Shown here: positions 25,652 through 37,446 of the stretch, in pieces
Position numbering within the stretch: position 1 is the first letter of the stretch
Layout: every line of letters starts with the position of its first letter
NCBI RefSeq assembly: GCF_010093815.1
Contig: NW_022985574.1
Span: forward strand, 148,458 to 193,064
Source of the DNA: Pseudovirgaria hyperparasitica
Taxonomy: Eukaryota > Ascomycota > Dothideomycetes > Acrospermales > Acrospermaceae
Length of the DNA stretch: 44,607 nucleotides
Reading direction: 5' to 3'
Made by a program: the position numbers and the translations under genes
The notes under the pieces: generated by a model
Told to the model about the DNA's origin: nothing
Databases searched by the model: none
The model's input: the letters and a program-made list of their open reading frames with translations, nothing else

Positions 25652-25792
25652 TACCTATATAATTAGGAGTATATCTTGGTCTCTTATTAGGTACTAGGGA
25701 ATATATAGACCTATATATTTATTCCTCTAAGACGCGACTATCCTTATACGGCGGCAGCCTTAGTAATTCCTTAGGGCTATTCTATTATTAGC

Positions 25793-25944
25793 TATAAGGA
25801 GGCGGGCTCCACGCACTAACCAACTACACTAAAAGAACCGAATCTTGAAGCTACTACTTCAAGTGTGGAGTATACTACTTATATACGACTACTACACACA
25901 TGTATAATCAACTGGCAGGCCACGTGCTTCTTACGTGCCTGACA
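25793..25944 (-). repeat. Solo LTR of the TRIM family inside LINE-C
   Basis: 152 bp, same length as the TRIM-1 LTRs, starting TATAAGGAGGCGGG and ending CCTGACA. Flanked by the 5-bp duplication TTAGC at 25788-25792 and 25945-25949. A solo LTR with its own target duplication implies insertion of a whole TRIM followed by LTR-LTR recombination. It is one of the least RIP-mutated copies. Confidence 0.92.
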
Positions 25945-27228
25945 TTAGCTTTCTCGGGACGGTTTACTATTTCTAACCGCTTCCTCGTGAGGAGGTAGTC
26001 TATAGTAGTAGTATTATAGTAAAGAGAGGAATGGTAGTAGGTCGTATCGTTTATAGCTACCTTACTCCCTTCATCCGGATTAAGTAGATATATTTAGTAA
26101 CCTATTTACGTTTTGCGTACGTAGCCGACTATAACGGGTACTTACCGTTATAGTTAGAGTACTTCGCCGTGTCCCTATCCCTCTAGCCCTCTCCTTATAT
26201 CCCGTAGGGGCACTTCTAGGTACTATATTCTTATTAATACTATCTATACCTAGTCTTTTAGGAGTACCGCTATACCGTATACCTATATCCCTAATAGTTA
26301 AAGTACTATATTATTGCCTATACTCTATCCTATGGTTCCGCTATAAGAAGCTCCCCTTCCGCTAGGAATCCCTCTTATATAATTTAATACGCGAGGGTAG
26401 GGTCCTTAAGCTCTACTATTATAGTAGAGTATACCTTCGATCTAGTTTTAATCCCTTATATATTCTTCTACTATACTCTTACGATCTTAATCCCTAGGTA
26501 TTTTCGCTCGTTTAACTATTCTATCCGTATAATATTCTCTTCTCTAATAATCTATCCGCTTATAGATATAGAGTATATCTATATCGGGTATATGGCCGCC
26601 CTAATAGAGGCGCCTAGGAAGATACTACTAATCGCGTTCGGATCACGCGAGATAGTCTACTACACGATATTTATTATCGTAGTAAGTACTACTCCTCCTA
26701 GCGTGAGTTTAGTAGCGACGACGTTTAACTATATTCTCTTTTATTTATTAATCTTACTTACTATATCCTTTAGGGATACTTACTAGACCTATACTAGGGT
26801 GTCCTTATCCTAGATTGCGACGTATATACTACACGCCACGTCGCCGGTCCGGGGGGCCCGTAGTATAGCCTCTAGTATTACTACTATTTATATCTATATA
26901 CTAGGGCGCTTACCTTAAGTAAGTTCCTCCTAGATTCTATATAGGCTAGCCTCTATTTAGTTAAGCCTACCCTCCGGTCCTTCTAGTTATATCTTCTTCT
27001 CCTTCTCCGTAATTCCCTTTAGATTCTAGATAAGGTCCTAGAATATATATAGAAGGGTCTTCTAGCCCTCTCCGGCTTCCTTCTCTATACGTACTACCTA
27101 GTAGTTAATATAATCTAGAAGGGTTTCCCCTCTTAGGGTCCCCTTTATTCTATCTATCTATAGTAGCGTGCGCCTTTAGGTATATTCTACGTTTTAGATA
27201 GATATATAGTTACCCTTAGTAATATTGC
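25793..27228 (-). pseudogene. LINE-C ORF1: gag-like protein (broken, disrupted by a solo LTR near its end)
   Basis: Maps by alignment to LINE-A ORF1. The knuckle region lies near 26100-26300: the GDRDTAKYSN-type stretch of LINE-A is matched at about 26140-26190. The C-terminal end is split by the TRIM solo LTR at 25793-25944. The plus strand is open at 26592-26786, but that is antisense to this gene. The exact N-terminus cannot be set. Confidence 0.65.
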
Positions 27229-27306
27229 TATATGGCCTTTTCTATTATACTAGTAGGGGTATATCTAGTATATACCGGGGTATATCGGTGCCTAAGGCCG
27301 CTATAT

Positions 27307-27337
27307 TTATTAGTTAAGGGCTACCCTTAACTAATAA
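27307..27337. repeat. Palindrome copy, LINE-C 5' UTR
   Basis: TTATTAGTTAAGGG and CCCTTAACTAATAA with loop CTA. Confidence 0.9.
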
Positions 27338-27576
27338 AAGGGGGTCGGCGTATCGGCGTTCTAGTAGTATAGTCCGTGCCTCTATCTCCGTAAGGATTTT
27401 AAGAGGGTATATATATATCTTTACACGGTGATAACGTCTTGGTTTCGACGCTACACGTACGTGCGTGTAGTAGTAGTTAGTATACTCGGTGTACTCTATC
27501 GATTAAGGTGTATATCTTACTATATTACCCCGAATGGACCAAGTTAGCCTCTTAGGGATGTAAAAGAAGTTTTTTT

Positions 27577-28404
27577 ATACTATATCTATAAATAGTATAC
27601 TATATTAAGTAGTACTAACTAGACTTAAGTCCTTTATATATAGTAGTATTAAAGATATAGAAAGTCTAAGATATATTATAGTATCTAGATAAATATTATT
27701 TACTTATATACTACTATTAAGTAGTACTATACTTATTATTTACTAAGGGCTAACTTCTATAGAATACTATAGATACTTAGTTACTAGTCTTATAATTCTC
27801 TTCTTAAGCTAATTAATATCTTACTATATAATAGCTAATCTAGTAATATAAATTAGTACTAATATATTAAGTTTATTTATCTTAGAAGCTATAGTATAAT
27901 TATTCTATCTTTTCTTCTTAGCTCTTTCTTTTTAAGTCTCTTAGACTTCTTAAGCTATAAAGTTAGAGACTCTCTTCTTAAATACTATATAATATAGATT
28001 ATTATTAAGCCTTAGTAATTTATTAATAATAATATTTATAGTTATCTCTAGAATATATACTAACTATATATTATTAGTCTCTATACTAAGTTACTACCCT
28101 TTATAGAGATAGTTATTAAGCTTAACTTCTTATATATATAGTTTTTAACTAGAAACTTAGTTATTCTCTTTATCTATCTTATTCTAAGATATTATAGGTT
28201 TTTCTTCTAATATTTCTAGATTATTTTTCTTACTATTATTTTTATACTCCTTACTAATTCTTATATATTACTTCTTATATATACTATAGAGATAAGCTAT
28301 CTTTTATTTCTTTATATAATTAGATATATTCTTTATAGTCTCTCTTCTAGAGATTATTAGTACTATAGATTCTATAGACTTTATTTCTTTATAGATATAT
28401 CTAT
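27577..28404 (-). mobile_element. Gypsy-3 relic, segment 2 (gag C-terminus and protease region)
   Basis: The reverse complement matches Gypsy-2 from about 32050 to 32900, including the AAGAAAGAGCTAAGAAG-type block (Gypsy-2 32525-32550) and the protease neighbourhood. It carries the right copy of the LINE-C target duplication at its left end and is cut at 28404 by a Gypsy-2 LTR. It is repeated exactly at 28759-29586. Confidence 0.8.
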
Positions 28405-28668
28405 TGTAGAAGGCCGCTCCTACAGCCCTACATATATATATCTCTAGCTCGATTACATGGCTTCATTGTATATTTAAGGAGGGCGTTTTCCTTGGTCATT
28501 CTACTTGGCGCGCTCCCCCCCATCACTAATATTCGACTATTTAACCTTTCCTTACGTTTATGGGCCTCTATGGGTATTAATTATTAGGCTTAGCTATTAA
28601 AGAATTGATTAAGAGTATTATATAGACCCGTCCTATCGTAAAAGAGAACTAATAAGAAGTCGTGCGTT
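28405..28668 (+). repeat. Truncated Gypsy-2 LTR ending at an assembly gap
   Basis: The first 264 bp of a 373-bp LTR, identical to 29587-29850, ending at the run of N. Most simply this is the end of a contig that overlaps the next contig, not a real truncated LTR. Confidence 0.85.
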
Positions 28669-28678
28669 NNNNNNNNNN
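28669..28678. other. Assembly gap of 10 N
   Basis: Ten N, a scaffolding placeholder. The sequences on each side are copies of one another: 27577-28668 equals 28759-29850, and 22030-22123 equals 28679-28772. Confidence 0.97.
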
Positions 28679-29586
28679 AATAAGATTATAATTAAGTTTA
28701 GTATATATAAATATTAAAGTAGCTATAATAATCTATTTAATATAGATTAGATATTATTATACTATATCTATAAATAGTATACTATATTAAGTAGTACTAA
28801 CTAGACTTAAGTCCTTTATATATAGTAGTATTAAAGATATAGAAAGTCTAAGATATATTATAGTATCTAGATAAATATTATTTACTTATATACTACTATT
28901 AAGTAGTACTATACTTATTATTTACTAAGGGCTAACTTCTATAGAATACTATAGATACTTAGTTACTAGTCTTATAATTCTCTTCTTAAGCTAATTAATA
29001 TCTTACTATATAATAGCTAATCTAGTAATATAAATTAGTACTAATATATTAAGTTTATTTATCTTAGAAGCTATAGTATAATTATTCTATCTTTTCTTCT
29101 TAGCTCTTTCTTTTTAAGTCTCTTAGACTTCTTAAGCTATAAAGTTAGAGACTCTCTTCTTAAATACTATATAATATAGATTATTATTAAGCCTTAGTAA
29201 TTTATTAATAATAATATTTATAGTTATCTCTAGAATATATACTAACTATATATTATTAGTCTCTATACTAAGTTACTACCCTTTATAGAGATAGTTATTA
29301 AGCTTAACTTCTTATATATATAGTTTTTAACTAGAAACTTAGTTATTCTCTTTATCTATCTTATTCTAAGATATTATAGGTTTTTCTTCTAATATTTCTA
29401 GATTATTTTTCTTACTATTATTTTTATACTCCTTACTAATTCTTATATATTACTTCTTATATATACTATAGAGATAAGCTATCTTTTATTTCTTTATATA
29501 ATTAGATATATTCTTTATAGTCTCTCTTCTAGAGATTATTAGTACTATAGATTCTATAGACTTTATTTCTTTATAGATATATCTAT
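28679..29586 (-). mobile_element. Gypsy-3 relic, second copy of segment 2, without LINE-C
   Basis: Starts with the 94 bp that lie left of LINE-C (22030-22123) and continues directly with the sequence right of it, so it contains the empty LINE-C target site ATACTATATCTATA at 28759-28772. The rest equals 27577-28404. It ends at CTAT (29583-29586), the 4-bp target duplication of Gypsy-2. Confidence 0.85.
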
Positions 29587-29959
29587 TGTAGAAGGCCGCT
29601 CCTACAGCCCTACATATATATATCTCTAGCTCGATTACATGGCTTCATTGTATATTTAAGGAGGGCGTTTTCCTTGGTCATTCTACTTGGCGCGCTCCCC
29701 CCCATCACTAATATTCGACTATTTAACCTTTCCTTACGTTTATGGGCCTCTATGGGTATTAATTATTAGGCTTAGCTATTAAAGAATTGATTAAGAGTAT
29801 TATATAGACCCGTCCTATCGTAAAAGAGAACTAATAAGAAGTCGTGCGTTCAAAGAGAACTCATAATACCTAGGAGAGATACTTATAAGTTCGTCGCGAC
29901 TACTATACTAGAAACACAGCCATTTATAAAAGGGATACACGTGGCGATAGCTTACTATA
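29587..29959 (+). repeat. Gypsy-2 5' LTR
   Basis: 373 bp from TGTAGAAGGCCGCTCC to AGCTTACTATA (ancestral TG...CA). Same length as the 3' LTR and the solo LTR at 42029-42401. The LTRs differ from one another mainly at C/T and G/A positions, and the solo copy keeps the most CpA/TpG. Confidence 0.92.
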
Positions 29960-30489
29960 ATTTTAGAGGTCGTACCCGGACTACGAACTTATAGGGGGAG
30001 ATTAGGACTCCGAAACTAGCTTAGGGGAAGTATATAGCGTGCCTAATAAGGTAGTCTAGACTTACTAGATCGAAGCTACGAGTCTAGAAAACAGGGAGTC
30101 CGGAGTCGCTAGGGGCTAGCCTCTTAAAAGTAGCCGTAAAAAGTATACGCATGCTAACACGGGTAATAGCGCGACTCGAAAATGTCTTAGGGGAATAGAA
30201 TATAAAATAGGGCTAGATGAAGTAGCAAAGAAGAGTTCAAAAACGATAAATATAACCTGTTTAGTACTACCATAGCTATTATTCATAAACACGGCTATAT
30301 AAGTATACTACTTTAGGAACGCCTTACACGAAGATAATAATATAAGTAGGATACTATGAACCTTATATTAATGAAGACGATAGTAATAGTTCACCTTATA
30401 AAGGGATTAGTTAACATGGAGAAGGGATGATAGGTGTTATGGGTAGACGTATTAGGCTAACCTTTAGTTAAGGTAATCCCTTAACTAAT
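29960..30489 (+). other. Gypsy-2 leader between the 5' LTR and gag
   Basis: 530 bp with no recognised gene. The first bases (ATTTTAGAGGTCGTACCCGG) should contain the primer-binding site, but I could not match a specific tRNA end. A partial palindrome at 30464-30488 lies just before the first gag codons; the corresponding place in Gypsy-3 has a half palindrome (44500-44516). Confidence 0.6.
30464..30488. repeat. Palindrome copy, Gypsy-2 leader (short form)
   Basis: TTAGTTAAGG and CCTTAACTAA around TAATC. Confidence 0.75.
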
Positions 30490-33400
30490 AACCTTACCCC
30501 TAGCGTCTCTACTAGCATATCTACTACTAGTAATAGTGCGATAGAAGCTTAAAATAACGACCTAGTAACTCATAGAGAGATACTTAACTTCTTCGTAGCA
30601 TTTACGCGATAAGGAAGGATAGTACCTCTATCTACCCTAGCCCCCGAGCGCTTTAAAGAAATAAATATTACGGCCTTCCTTTGGAAGTACGAGGACATAT
30701 ATATAAACTATAAAGTTCCGCCTAATAAGAAGATAATCTCCCTACCGTTATACTACGAGGACTATCTCCGTCCTACTATTAAAGGAATAAGTAGGTTTTA
30801 GAAATAGTAGTAGGCCACGCTACGTAAAGAATTATTAAAGGAATTCTCTCTATTTAACTCCACCCTTAAGGAAGGCACCATCTACTTTATCCAAAAATAC
30901 GTGGAAATAGTTAAAGTAGACCCATCCTACTCTCTCCCTATATACTACTCCCAGTATTATATTATTACAGAGAAACTTACGGCTAAAGGAAGCCTAAGCT
31001 CGTATTCGCAAATAGAGCTCTTCCTAGAAGAGCTACCTAATAGTCTTAAGGCTCGGGCTATAGAGAAATGTTAACTCACGATGGAAGCATATAGTTATAA
31101 CTAGGTAATTATCTATGGCTTCGTATTACGAAAGGCTAGAGCACTTAAGGAACTAGCTCGTATTAATAAGTACTTAGCCGCATAAGAGCTAGCCATAGCC
31201 ATATACTATAAATTAAAGATAGAGAGTAAGAAGACCGGCTTAGAAGAGTAGTTATATGAAGAAAGAAGAACTAATAAATTTAACCACCCCTCTCTAGTCG
31301 CAGTACACGTCGCGCTAGAATTAGATAAGTTTAATAAGATAGTAGAGAGATTTAGTAAACTAGACCTCACGTTAATTAAGATAAAGTCCTACTTTACCTC
31401 TAATCCCTTATTCCCATCCCTTAAGAAGTATAAACCTAAGCTACTTTCGGCTATTATTAACTAGTAGGCGCGAAGGCTAAATCTTTTAGTATATCCCTAA
31501 GCACGAGGCATGCCTATAGAACTAATACAAGTTTATCCATAGAATTATACATAGAATAGAGAATACGTCTCTACCCGAGACTCCTAAGGAGGCGTTATAG
31601 CCTAGAATAGACCTTAAAGACCGATCGTATATATCACGTACGGAGGAGATTACCTAATATATAGATGTCTAGAGATAGTAGGATATATTAGAGATGGATT
31701 ACTAAATATTAACGGGGTATAAGTATTCTAAGGGCGTTTCGGGGCGAACAGAGAAGAAATCCTATTACTACCCTCCTTGGTAGGGCTATAAGCTACTCTA
31801 TAAGCTATCCGGAACTACGTAGCAACGGTTTAAAATAGCCTAAGCTAGTACGGAGGAGGAGTAAAGGTTTCCACGTCCGTAGTAAATATTAACGCTTTAT
31901 AGGGGGTGCTAGTATATAGTATTAGTATAAAATCTATAAAGGGTCTCTACTAGGCCTTGGCGGATAGCGATTCGGAAGAAGAAGTCACGTCGCCCGAGAG
32001 TAAGAAAGATAGATATATAGAATTCCACGAACGCTTCGACGTGGCTAGTAATAGATATATCCGCGAGGAGATAGCCCTAGAAGAGCCTACTATACTTATA
32101 ATATCTAGAAGGGGGATTATAAAGAGTACACCTAATTATACTAAGGAAAGAAAGATCGCCTATCTCCGCGGAATACGTAAAGGGTAGTATATAAGGATTA
32201 TTAAGGAATAGGAGGACGGCGAGAAGAGTAGCGACTAGAGAATATCTAAATAAGAGCTAACGGCGCCGGAGGATAAGATAGATAAAGGGGATAGCCTAAA
32301 TCCTAGTTAAAAGGCACGTATCTAAGGCGTTAAGCTTAATAACTATCTACGCGAAGGATAGTGGCTAAGTATAGAAGCTAGCGAAGCATAGCTAGTGCAC
32401 GTTCTAGGGACAACCATAAACATTACTATTAGCGAACTATTAAGCCTTAATAGTAACTTACGTCGTACGGTATTCAAGAAGGGCGCCCCCGACTTTATAG
32501 CTAGAGAGGTCTATAAGACTTAAGAAGAGAGAGCTAAGAAGAAAGGAAGAAATAACCATACTATGGCTCCCGAGATAAATAAACTTAACGTATTAGTACC
32601 CCTCTATACCACGGGGACGGCCATTATATAACGAGATATTAATTAGCTTAAGGAAGGGATAGTAAGGCTAGTGGCCGAGTATCCGAGGTACCCCGTAGAA
32701 GTTAGTCCTAAAAGGGCGACTAGTATAGTACTATTTAATAGTGGCGTATAGATAAATAGCATTCGACTAGATGCTACGAGGCGTCTTAGGCTAGTGATAT
32801 CTTCGCTTCTACTATATATAAAGAACTCGAGTTTAGTTAGCGCTACTTAGTATAGTACTCTATTCGTGGGAATAGTATAGTAATACCCTATCCGCATAGG
32901 TCGGATTGTTACGGCTACTTCGATATTCGTATATAGCAAACTTAATTATAACCTTATCCTAGGGGAGCCATATACTAGATAGGCCTTACTTATAGTATAG
33001 AGGTTAGCCTCCGGGTAAGTACTCTTAATAGTCTACTCTATATATAGATAAGAACGTATAATCTTCGAAACTAGTCCGGACGAGTATATTCTAGTCTTAG
33101 AGAAGGAGGGTAACTCCGTGGCTAGAGACTAACTATATAGTAGAGTATATCGCCGGAAGCCGGAGTTAAGCCGGATTATTAGTTAAGGGCTACCCTTAAC
33201 TAATAATCCGTACTAAATAGAGTCCGGTAAATCTACTAATAAAGGGGATAGGCTATATTTTTATACGGATATAGAAATAAGTTATATAGAGTTGCTTTCC
33301 GAGAAAATCCGGCCTAAAAATGTTACTCGGTTATCGAGAAAAGATAACTTAGCCGCCCTAGTTACGGTAGTAAGGTACGCTACCTTTATATATAAATAAG

Positions 33401-36400
33401 GCACGATAATAGAACGGCTTATAGTAGGCTCCACCGGCCTCTAAAGATAGTATTCATCTAGGGTATTAAAGGGATTTAGTATAGCTACTATATATAAAAG
33501 AAAGGGAGTTAAAGTACACCCTATGGATGACTCCGAAGCCCACCGAAAGGTTCCTAGGAATCTATTAGGGTATCTAGACTAGCGTGAACGAGCAATCGCA
33601 TAGTAGGTACTTCTTCTAGCTATCTATCTAGGCCTTAATACGTTTAATAGGCTAATAGAGCCTTAAAGGGTAACTATCCCGCTAGGAACACGTCTAACGC
33701 CTCTATATATAAGTTAGCTAAAGATTAGAATAGAGCTACGTCCCGCGGAACTTAAGTTACTATATATAATCTTATTATATCGCGAGGAAGTACTAGTATA
33801 GAAATTCTTATACCTTAGTAAATTTAACGAAGAGGTAGCACCTCCGTAGGAGATCCGAACGGTAGAATATAAGGCATGGTAGGCTAAGAACTTTAATATT
33901 TCTAGAGCCCTTTATAGGAAGGTACTTACGATTCTAAAAGAGCGTCTTAATAGCGGAAGGCTTAAGCCCTATAGTAGTCCTTATTAAAACGCCTATTTTC
34001 TTATAGAAAAGAAGAAGGAAGCCAATAAGAAACGAGATTATAGGTTAATTAATTCGGCAATAGAAATCAACCGAGTTACTATTCGTAATGCGGCCACGCC
34101 GCCCTTATATAAAGAGTTCTTAGAGTACTTTATAGGGATAGCCGTCTTAACGTTTACCGACTTCTTCTTAGGATATAATTAGATTCCATTAGTAGAGTAT
34201 TACTAAGACTTAACGGGGTTTATAACGCCCCTAGAATTACTATACGGGATAATATTACCTTAAGGGGCCACTAATTTAGTAGCTTAGTTCGTTAGGATTA
34301 TATTAACTATTATATAAGAACATATCCCGGAGAGGGCTCTACTATTCCTAGATAACTTAGGCATTAAAGGACCTACGATAAAATATAACTCTAAGGAGGC
34401 CCTGCCTAGAATTTATAGATATATCCTAGAACATTTAATTAACGTAGATAAGGTTCTTACGGATATAGAGCGCGCCGGATACGCCCTAAGTAGTAAGAAG
34501 ACTTAGTAGTATATTAAAGCCGCTAACGTTATAGAATACGTCTACGACATTAAAGGGAGACGACTAAGTAATAAAAAGGTTACTACTATTAGGGACTAGA
34601 AACCCTATAAAAACACGACGAATATGCGAGCCTTTCTTAGCGTTTATATATATTTCCGGATATAGATCCCTAGGTACGCTATTATCGCATCGCCGCTATT
34701 TATACTATTAAAGAATAAATCGGCCTAGTAGTAGATAGCTAAGGAGTAGACCTCGATAGACGCGCTAAAGATAGCTCTAACTACTACTCCCGTACTAATA
34801 ACGTTACGGTATAGGATAGGTACGGGAGATATAATTCTAGTAGTAGACTCTAGTAACATTAGGTAGGGAGCTACGTTAATATAGAAGAACGAGGATCGTA
34901 AACATTAGCTATCGCGGTATAATAGAGGAATATAGTTAAAAGCTAAGAGAAACTACGATACCGTGAAGCTGGAGTACCGAGCCCTCCTCTACGCGTTATA
35001 GAAGTTCTAGTAATACCTCTATAGCACGCACTTTATTATAGAAATAGACGCGAATACTCTAGTCGCTTAAATTAACCGTACCGTAACTAACTTACTAGGG
35101 GCGCTCGTTACTAGATGGCTTGCGTGGATTTAGCTATAGAACTTTATAGTTAGGTACGTACCTAGGAAGCGCAACGTAGTTACCGACGGTATCTTATAGA
35201 TATATAAAGGAGAAGAACCACTAGACGTCCCTACCTTTAACCTAGACGAGTTCGTGGACATGGCTCTATATATAGATATACTAGAGACGTCGTTAATTAA
35301 GCCCGTTAGCGGGAGAGATTACACGATAGAGATACTCGACTATACCGCCATTAAGTCTCCCTTAATAGATAAATATAGCGATAAATAGTAGAGGATTACG
35401 AAGTACCTTACTATACTTAAGAGGCTAACTAACCTAACCGACCGAGCGTATAAGGCCTTTATAACCGACTACCTAAAGTTCCTTATATATAACCGAATAC
35501 TCTAGCGGAGAGAAGATAGGTATCGCCAATATACACGAGTAATTAAGAATCCGAATACTAGGGCGCGTATAATTACCGCCACTTACGATAAGATAGATTA
35601 TAGAGGTAGCAAAGGGACCCTCGGAAGGATTAAGAATAAGTATTAGTAGATAGATATACATAGAGACGTGCGATAGTACGTGAAAACCTATAATAAATAT
35701 TAACGACGAAGTAAACTCCTCGGAGGTCTTAATAAAGGGCTCTACCACGTTATAACGCCTATTCTTTAGTAAAGAATATACTTAGACGTAACGACGCTAC
35801 TACCTTCTATAGGGTATAGTAAAGTAGTATCTATACGAGAATAGCTAAGCGGATAGACTAAGGCGGAGGCATATACGGCGGCCACGTCCATAGTTATCGT
35901 AAAGTTCCTCTTTAAGAACGTAATCTATAGATACAGAATCATTCCTAAAATCACCTATAATAGTAGTAGAGAAAATATAGGTACTATAGAGGAGCTCCTC
36001 TAACTCTATAGAATTTATTAGAAGGTTACGTCTACGTATAATCCCTAAGTAAATAGAATTATTAAGAGAAGTTTTATACTACTCGCTAATACTCTCGCGA
36101 AGATAACTAATAGCGGATTTAAGAACTAGCCCGGCCACCTCTATACGGTTATCTAGGTAGATAGAATAACGACACGTGCTAGTATAGGGTATAGTACCAT
36201 ATACCTCGTGCTCGGCCATAAACCAATCATGCCTATCGAAGTCGAATTCGAGTCGCTCCGAATGCTCCCTTAGGACGAGATACGATTGACGTCCGACTTA
36301 CTCGCTCTTTAAGCTAGATAACTTAAGAGAAGATCCGAGGATCTTAAGGAGGCCTATATCTACGCGACACGAACGCGTAAGGAATCGAGAGAGGCATAGA

Positions 36401-36843
36401 ATAATAACTATTACCTTCGTTAAGAGTCGTTACTAGTTAACACGATTATCCTTCTATACAACTCGTAGTAATAGAAGAATATAGAGCGGAAGCTAAGGTA
36501 GTATTAGAGGGGACCATATAGAATCTAGTCCGTGTTTAATTATACTTATAAGCTTATAGAGCTTAATAGAGCCATACTTAGAGGGACGTTTCCTAGCTAT
36601 AGGTTAAAGAAATATTTTATAAGAAATATAAGTAATAAGAGTTACGACAAGCCCTCGCGACCACTAATTAGAAGAATTACCGAGAAAAATAAGGAGAGTA
36701 GTAATAAGGAAAACTATTATAAATAACTCACGGAATACCTTAACGACGCCATACGAACCCGGGTGGAAGTAGTAATTCCTACTCCGTAAGACTTTAATAG
36801 AGAAGAATATTTACGTTTCCCTAGAATCGACATCTTCTTCTAG
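30490..36843 (+). pseudogene. Gypsy-2 gag-pol: gag, aspartic protease, RT, RNase H, integrase (RIP-damaged single frame)
   Basis: One frame (codon starts leave remainder 1 on division by 3) runs through the whole region. Gag: FLWKYEDI near 30680 and YFIQKYVEIVKVDPSY near 30893. An acidic stretch that is still open spans 31957-32187. Protease: FNSGV at 32734 (DSG with Asp changed to Asn), LILGEP later. RT: TDFFLGYN near 34157 and FLDN at 34345-34356 (ancestral FLDD). RNase H carboxylates: Asp 34846, Glu 34972, Asp 35047, Asp 35185. Integrase: Zn-finger region 35580-35700 with His and Cys changed to Tyr; first Asp 35785, second Asn at 35959 (was Asp), third Lys at 36064 (was Glu). GPY module at 36511, then FNYTYKLIELN. 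Start and end codons are uncertain; the C-terminal open piece is 36532-36726. Dead as it stands. Confidence 0.87.
33172..33210. repeat. Palindrome copy, inside Gypsy-2 pol
   Basis: The longest copy: 18-bp perfect arms CGGATTATTAGTTAAGGG and CCCTTAACTAATAATCCG with loop CTA, between the protease and RT domains and within the pol frame. Confidence 0.92.
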
Positions 36844-37446
36844 AGGATAGAAGTTTTTTTAAGGAGGGAAGGGATACTTATAAAAGTAGTCTCATGACGA
36901 TGAACTCCATTATCGAAAAAGAACGATAAACTCTATCATCGAAAGAGGATAATAAACCCTATTATTACTATAAAATGATAAAACTTATTATTAAAGTAAG
37001 TAATGCTCGAAAGAAGACATAATGGCGTTTACGCGAATTCCACCTACTATATATTAAAGCCGGTCGTGTAATCGAAGCCTACCTATTAAAGGCCTATTTC
37101 GTTACTATAGAACGGGCCCCGTTAGAAACTAATAAGGAAGAAAAGAAGGAGGAGGTATAGAAGAAAAAGATACTTATAGGAAGTCTTATAAGGATAAGAA
37201 TATACCCAGTATCTATTTATTTATAGATTCCGCTATATACCCGGTAGATATATTTATTCATAGATTTCCTATATACCTAGTATATATTCATTCATAGATT
37301 CGACACGTATACGGGCCTACGGCCGTTAGTAAGGATCATTTATAAAAATTACTATATACCCGGTATTCGAGGAGGCATAAAAGAGAACTTAAGATAGTAT
37401 ATAACTCTTCCCTCTTATATCTCTCTATACCTTCTTAATTAATAAA
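36844..37446 (+). other. Spacer between Gypsy-2 gag-pol and the second ORF, with minisatellite repeats
   Basis: Two repeat clusters. At about 36895-36985, degenerate 24-28 bp units share a GATAAACTCTATCATCGAAA-like core. At 37200-37307, three units of 35-37 bp begin ATATACC, and a partial fourth lies at 37353-37368. No coding potential seen. It separates the two ORFs and may hold an internal promoter for the second, but no promoter element is recognised. Confidence 0.6.
37200..37307 (+). repeat. Three tandem ~36-bp repeats
   Basis: Units at 37200-37234, 37235-37270 and 37271-37307, each starting ATATACC and containing a TTCATAGATT or TTTATAGATT core. A partial further unit (TATATACCCGGTATTCG) is at 37353. 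Confidence 0.8.

Larger units (their letters stand above)
22124..27576 (-). mobile_element. LINE-C: full-length Tad-like non-LTR retrotransposon with a solo LTR inside
   Basis: Minus-strand LINE of 5453 bp, or 5296 bp without the solo TRIM LTR and its duplicated site, virtually identical in length to LINE-A. The (AAT)n tail is at 22124-22140 and the 5' end is a run of T preceded by AAGAAG at about 27564-27576. Palindromes lie near both ends (22359-22393 and 27307-27337). It is flanked by a 14-bp duplication and inserted in Gypsy-3. It is the best preserved LINE here: the reverse transcriptase box still reads YADD. Confidence 0.93.

Noticed and set aside
26592-26786. Plus-strand open frame of 64 codons, hydrophobic
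   Set aside because: Antisense to LINE-C ORF1; hydrophobicity comes from Leu/Ile-rich complement of the decayed gene, not a membrane protein.
28405-28668. A genuine truncated solo LTR
   Set aside because: It ends at an N gap and is identical to the start of the complete LTR after the gap, so contig overlap explains it.
31957-32187. Open frame starting with ATG, acidic, as a separate small gene
   Set aside because: It is in the same frame as the flanking gag and protease blocks and lies between RIP-generated stops, so it is a surviving piece of gag-pol. Likewise 36532-36726 is the integrase C-terminus.
35473-35748. Minus-strand open frame of 91 codons
   Set aside because: Antisense to the Gypsy-2 integrase zinc-finger region, which has clear sense-strand homology.
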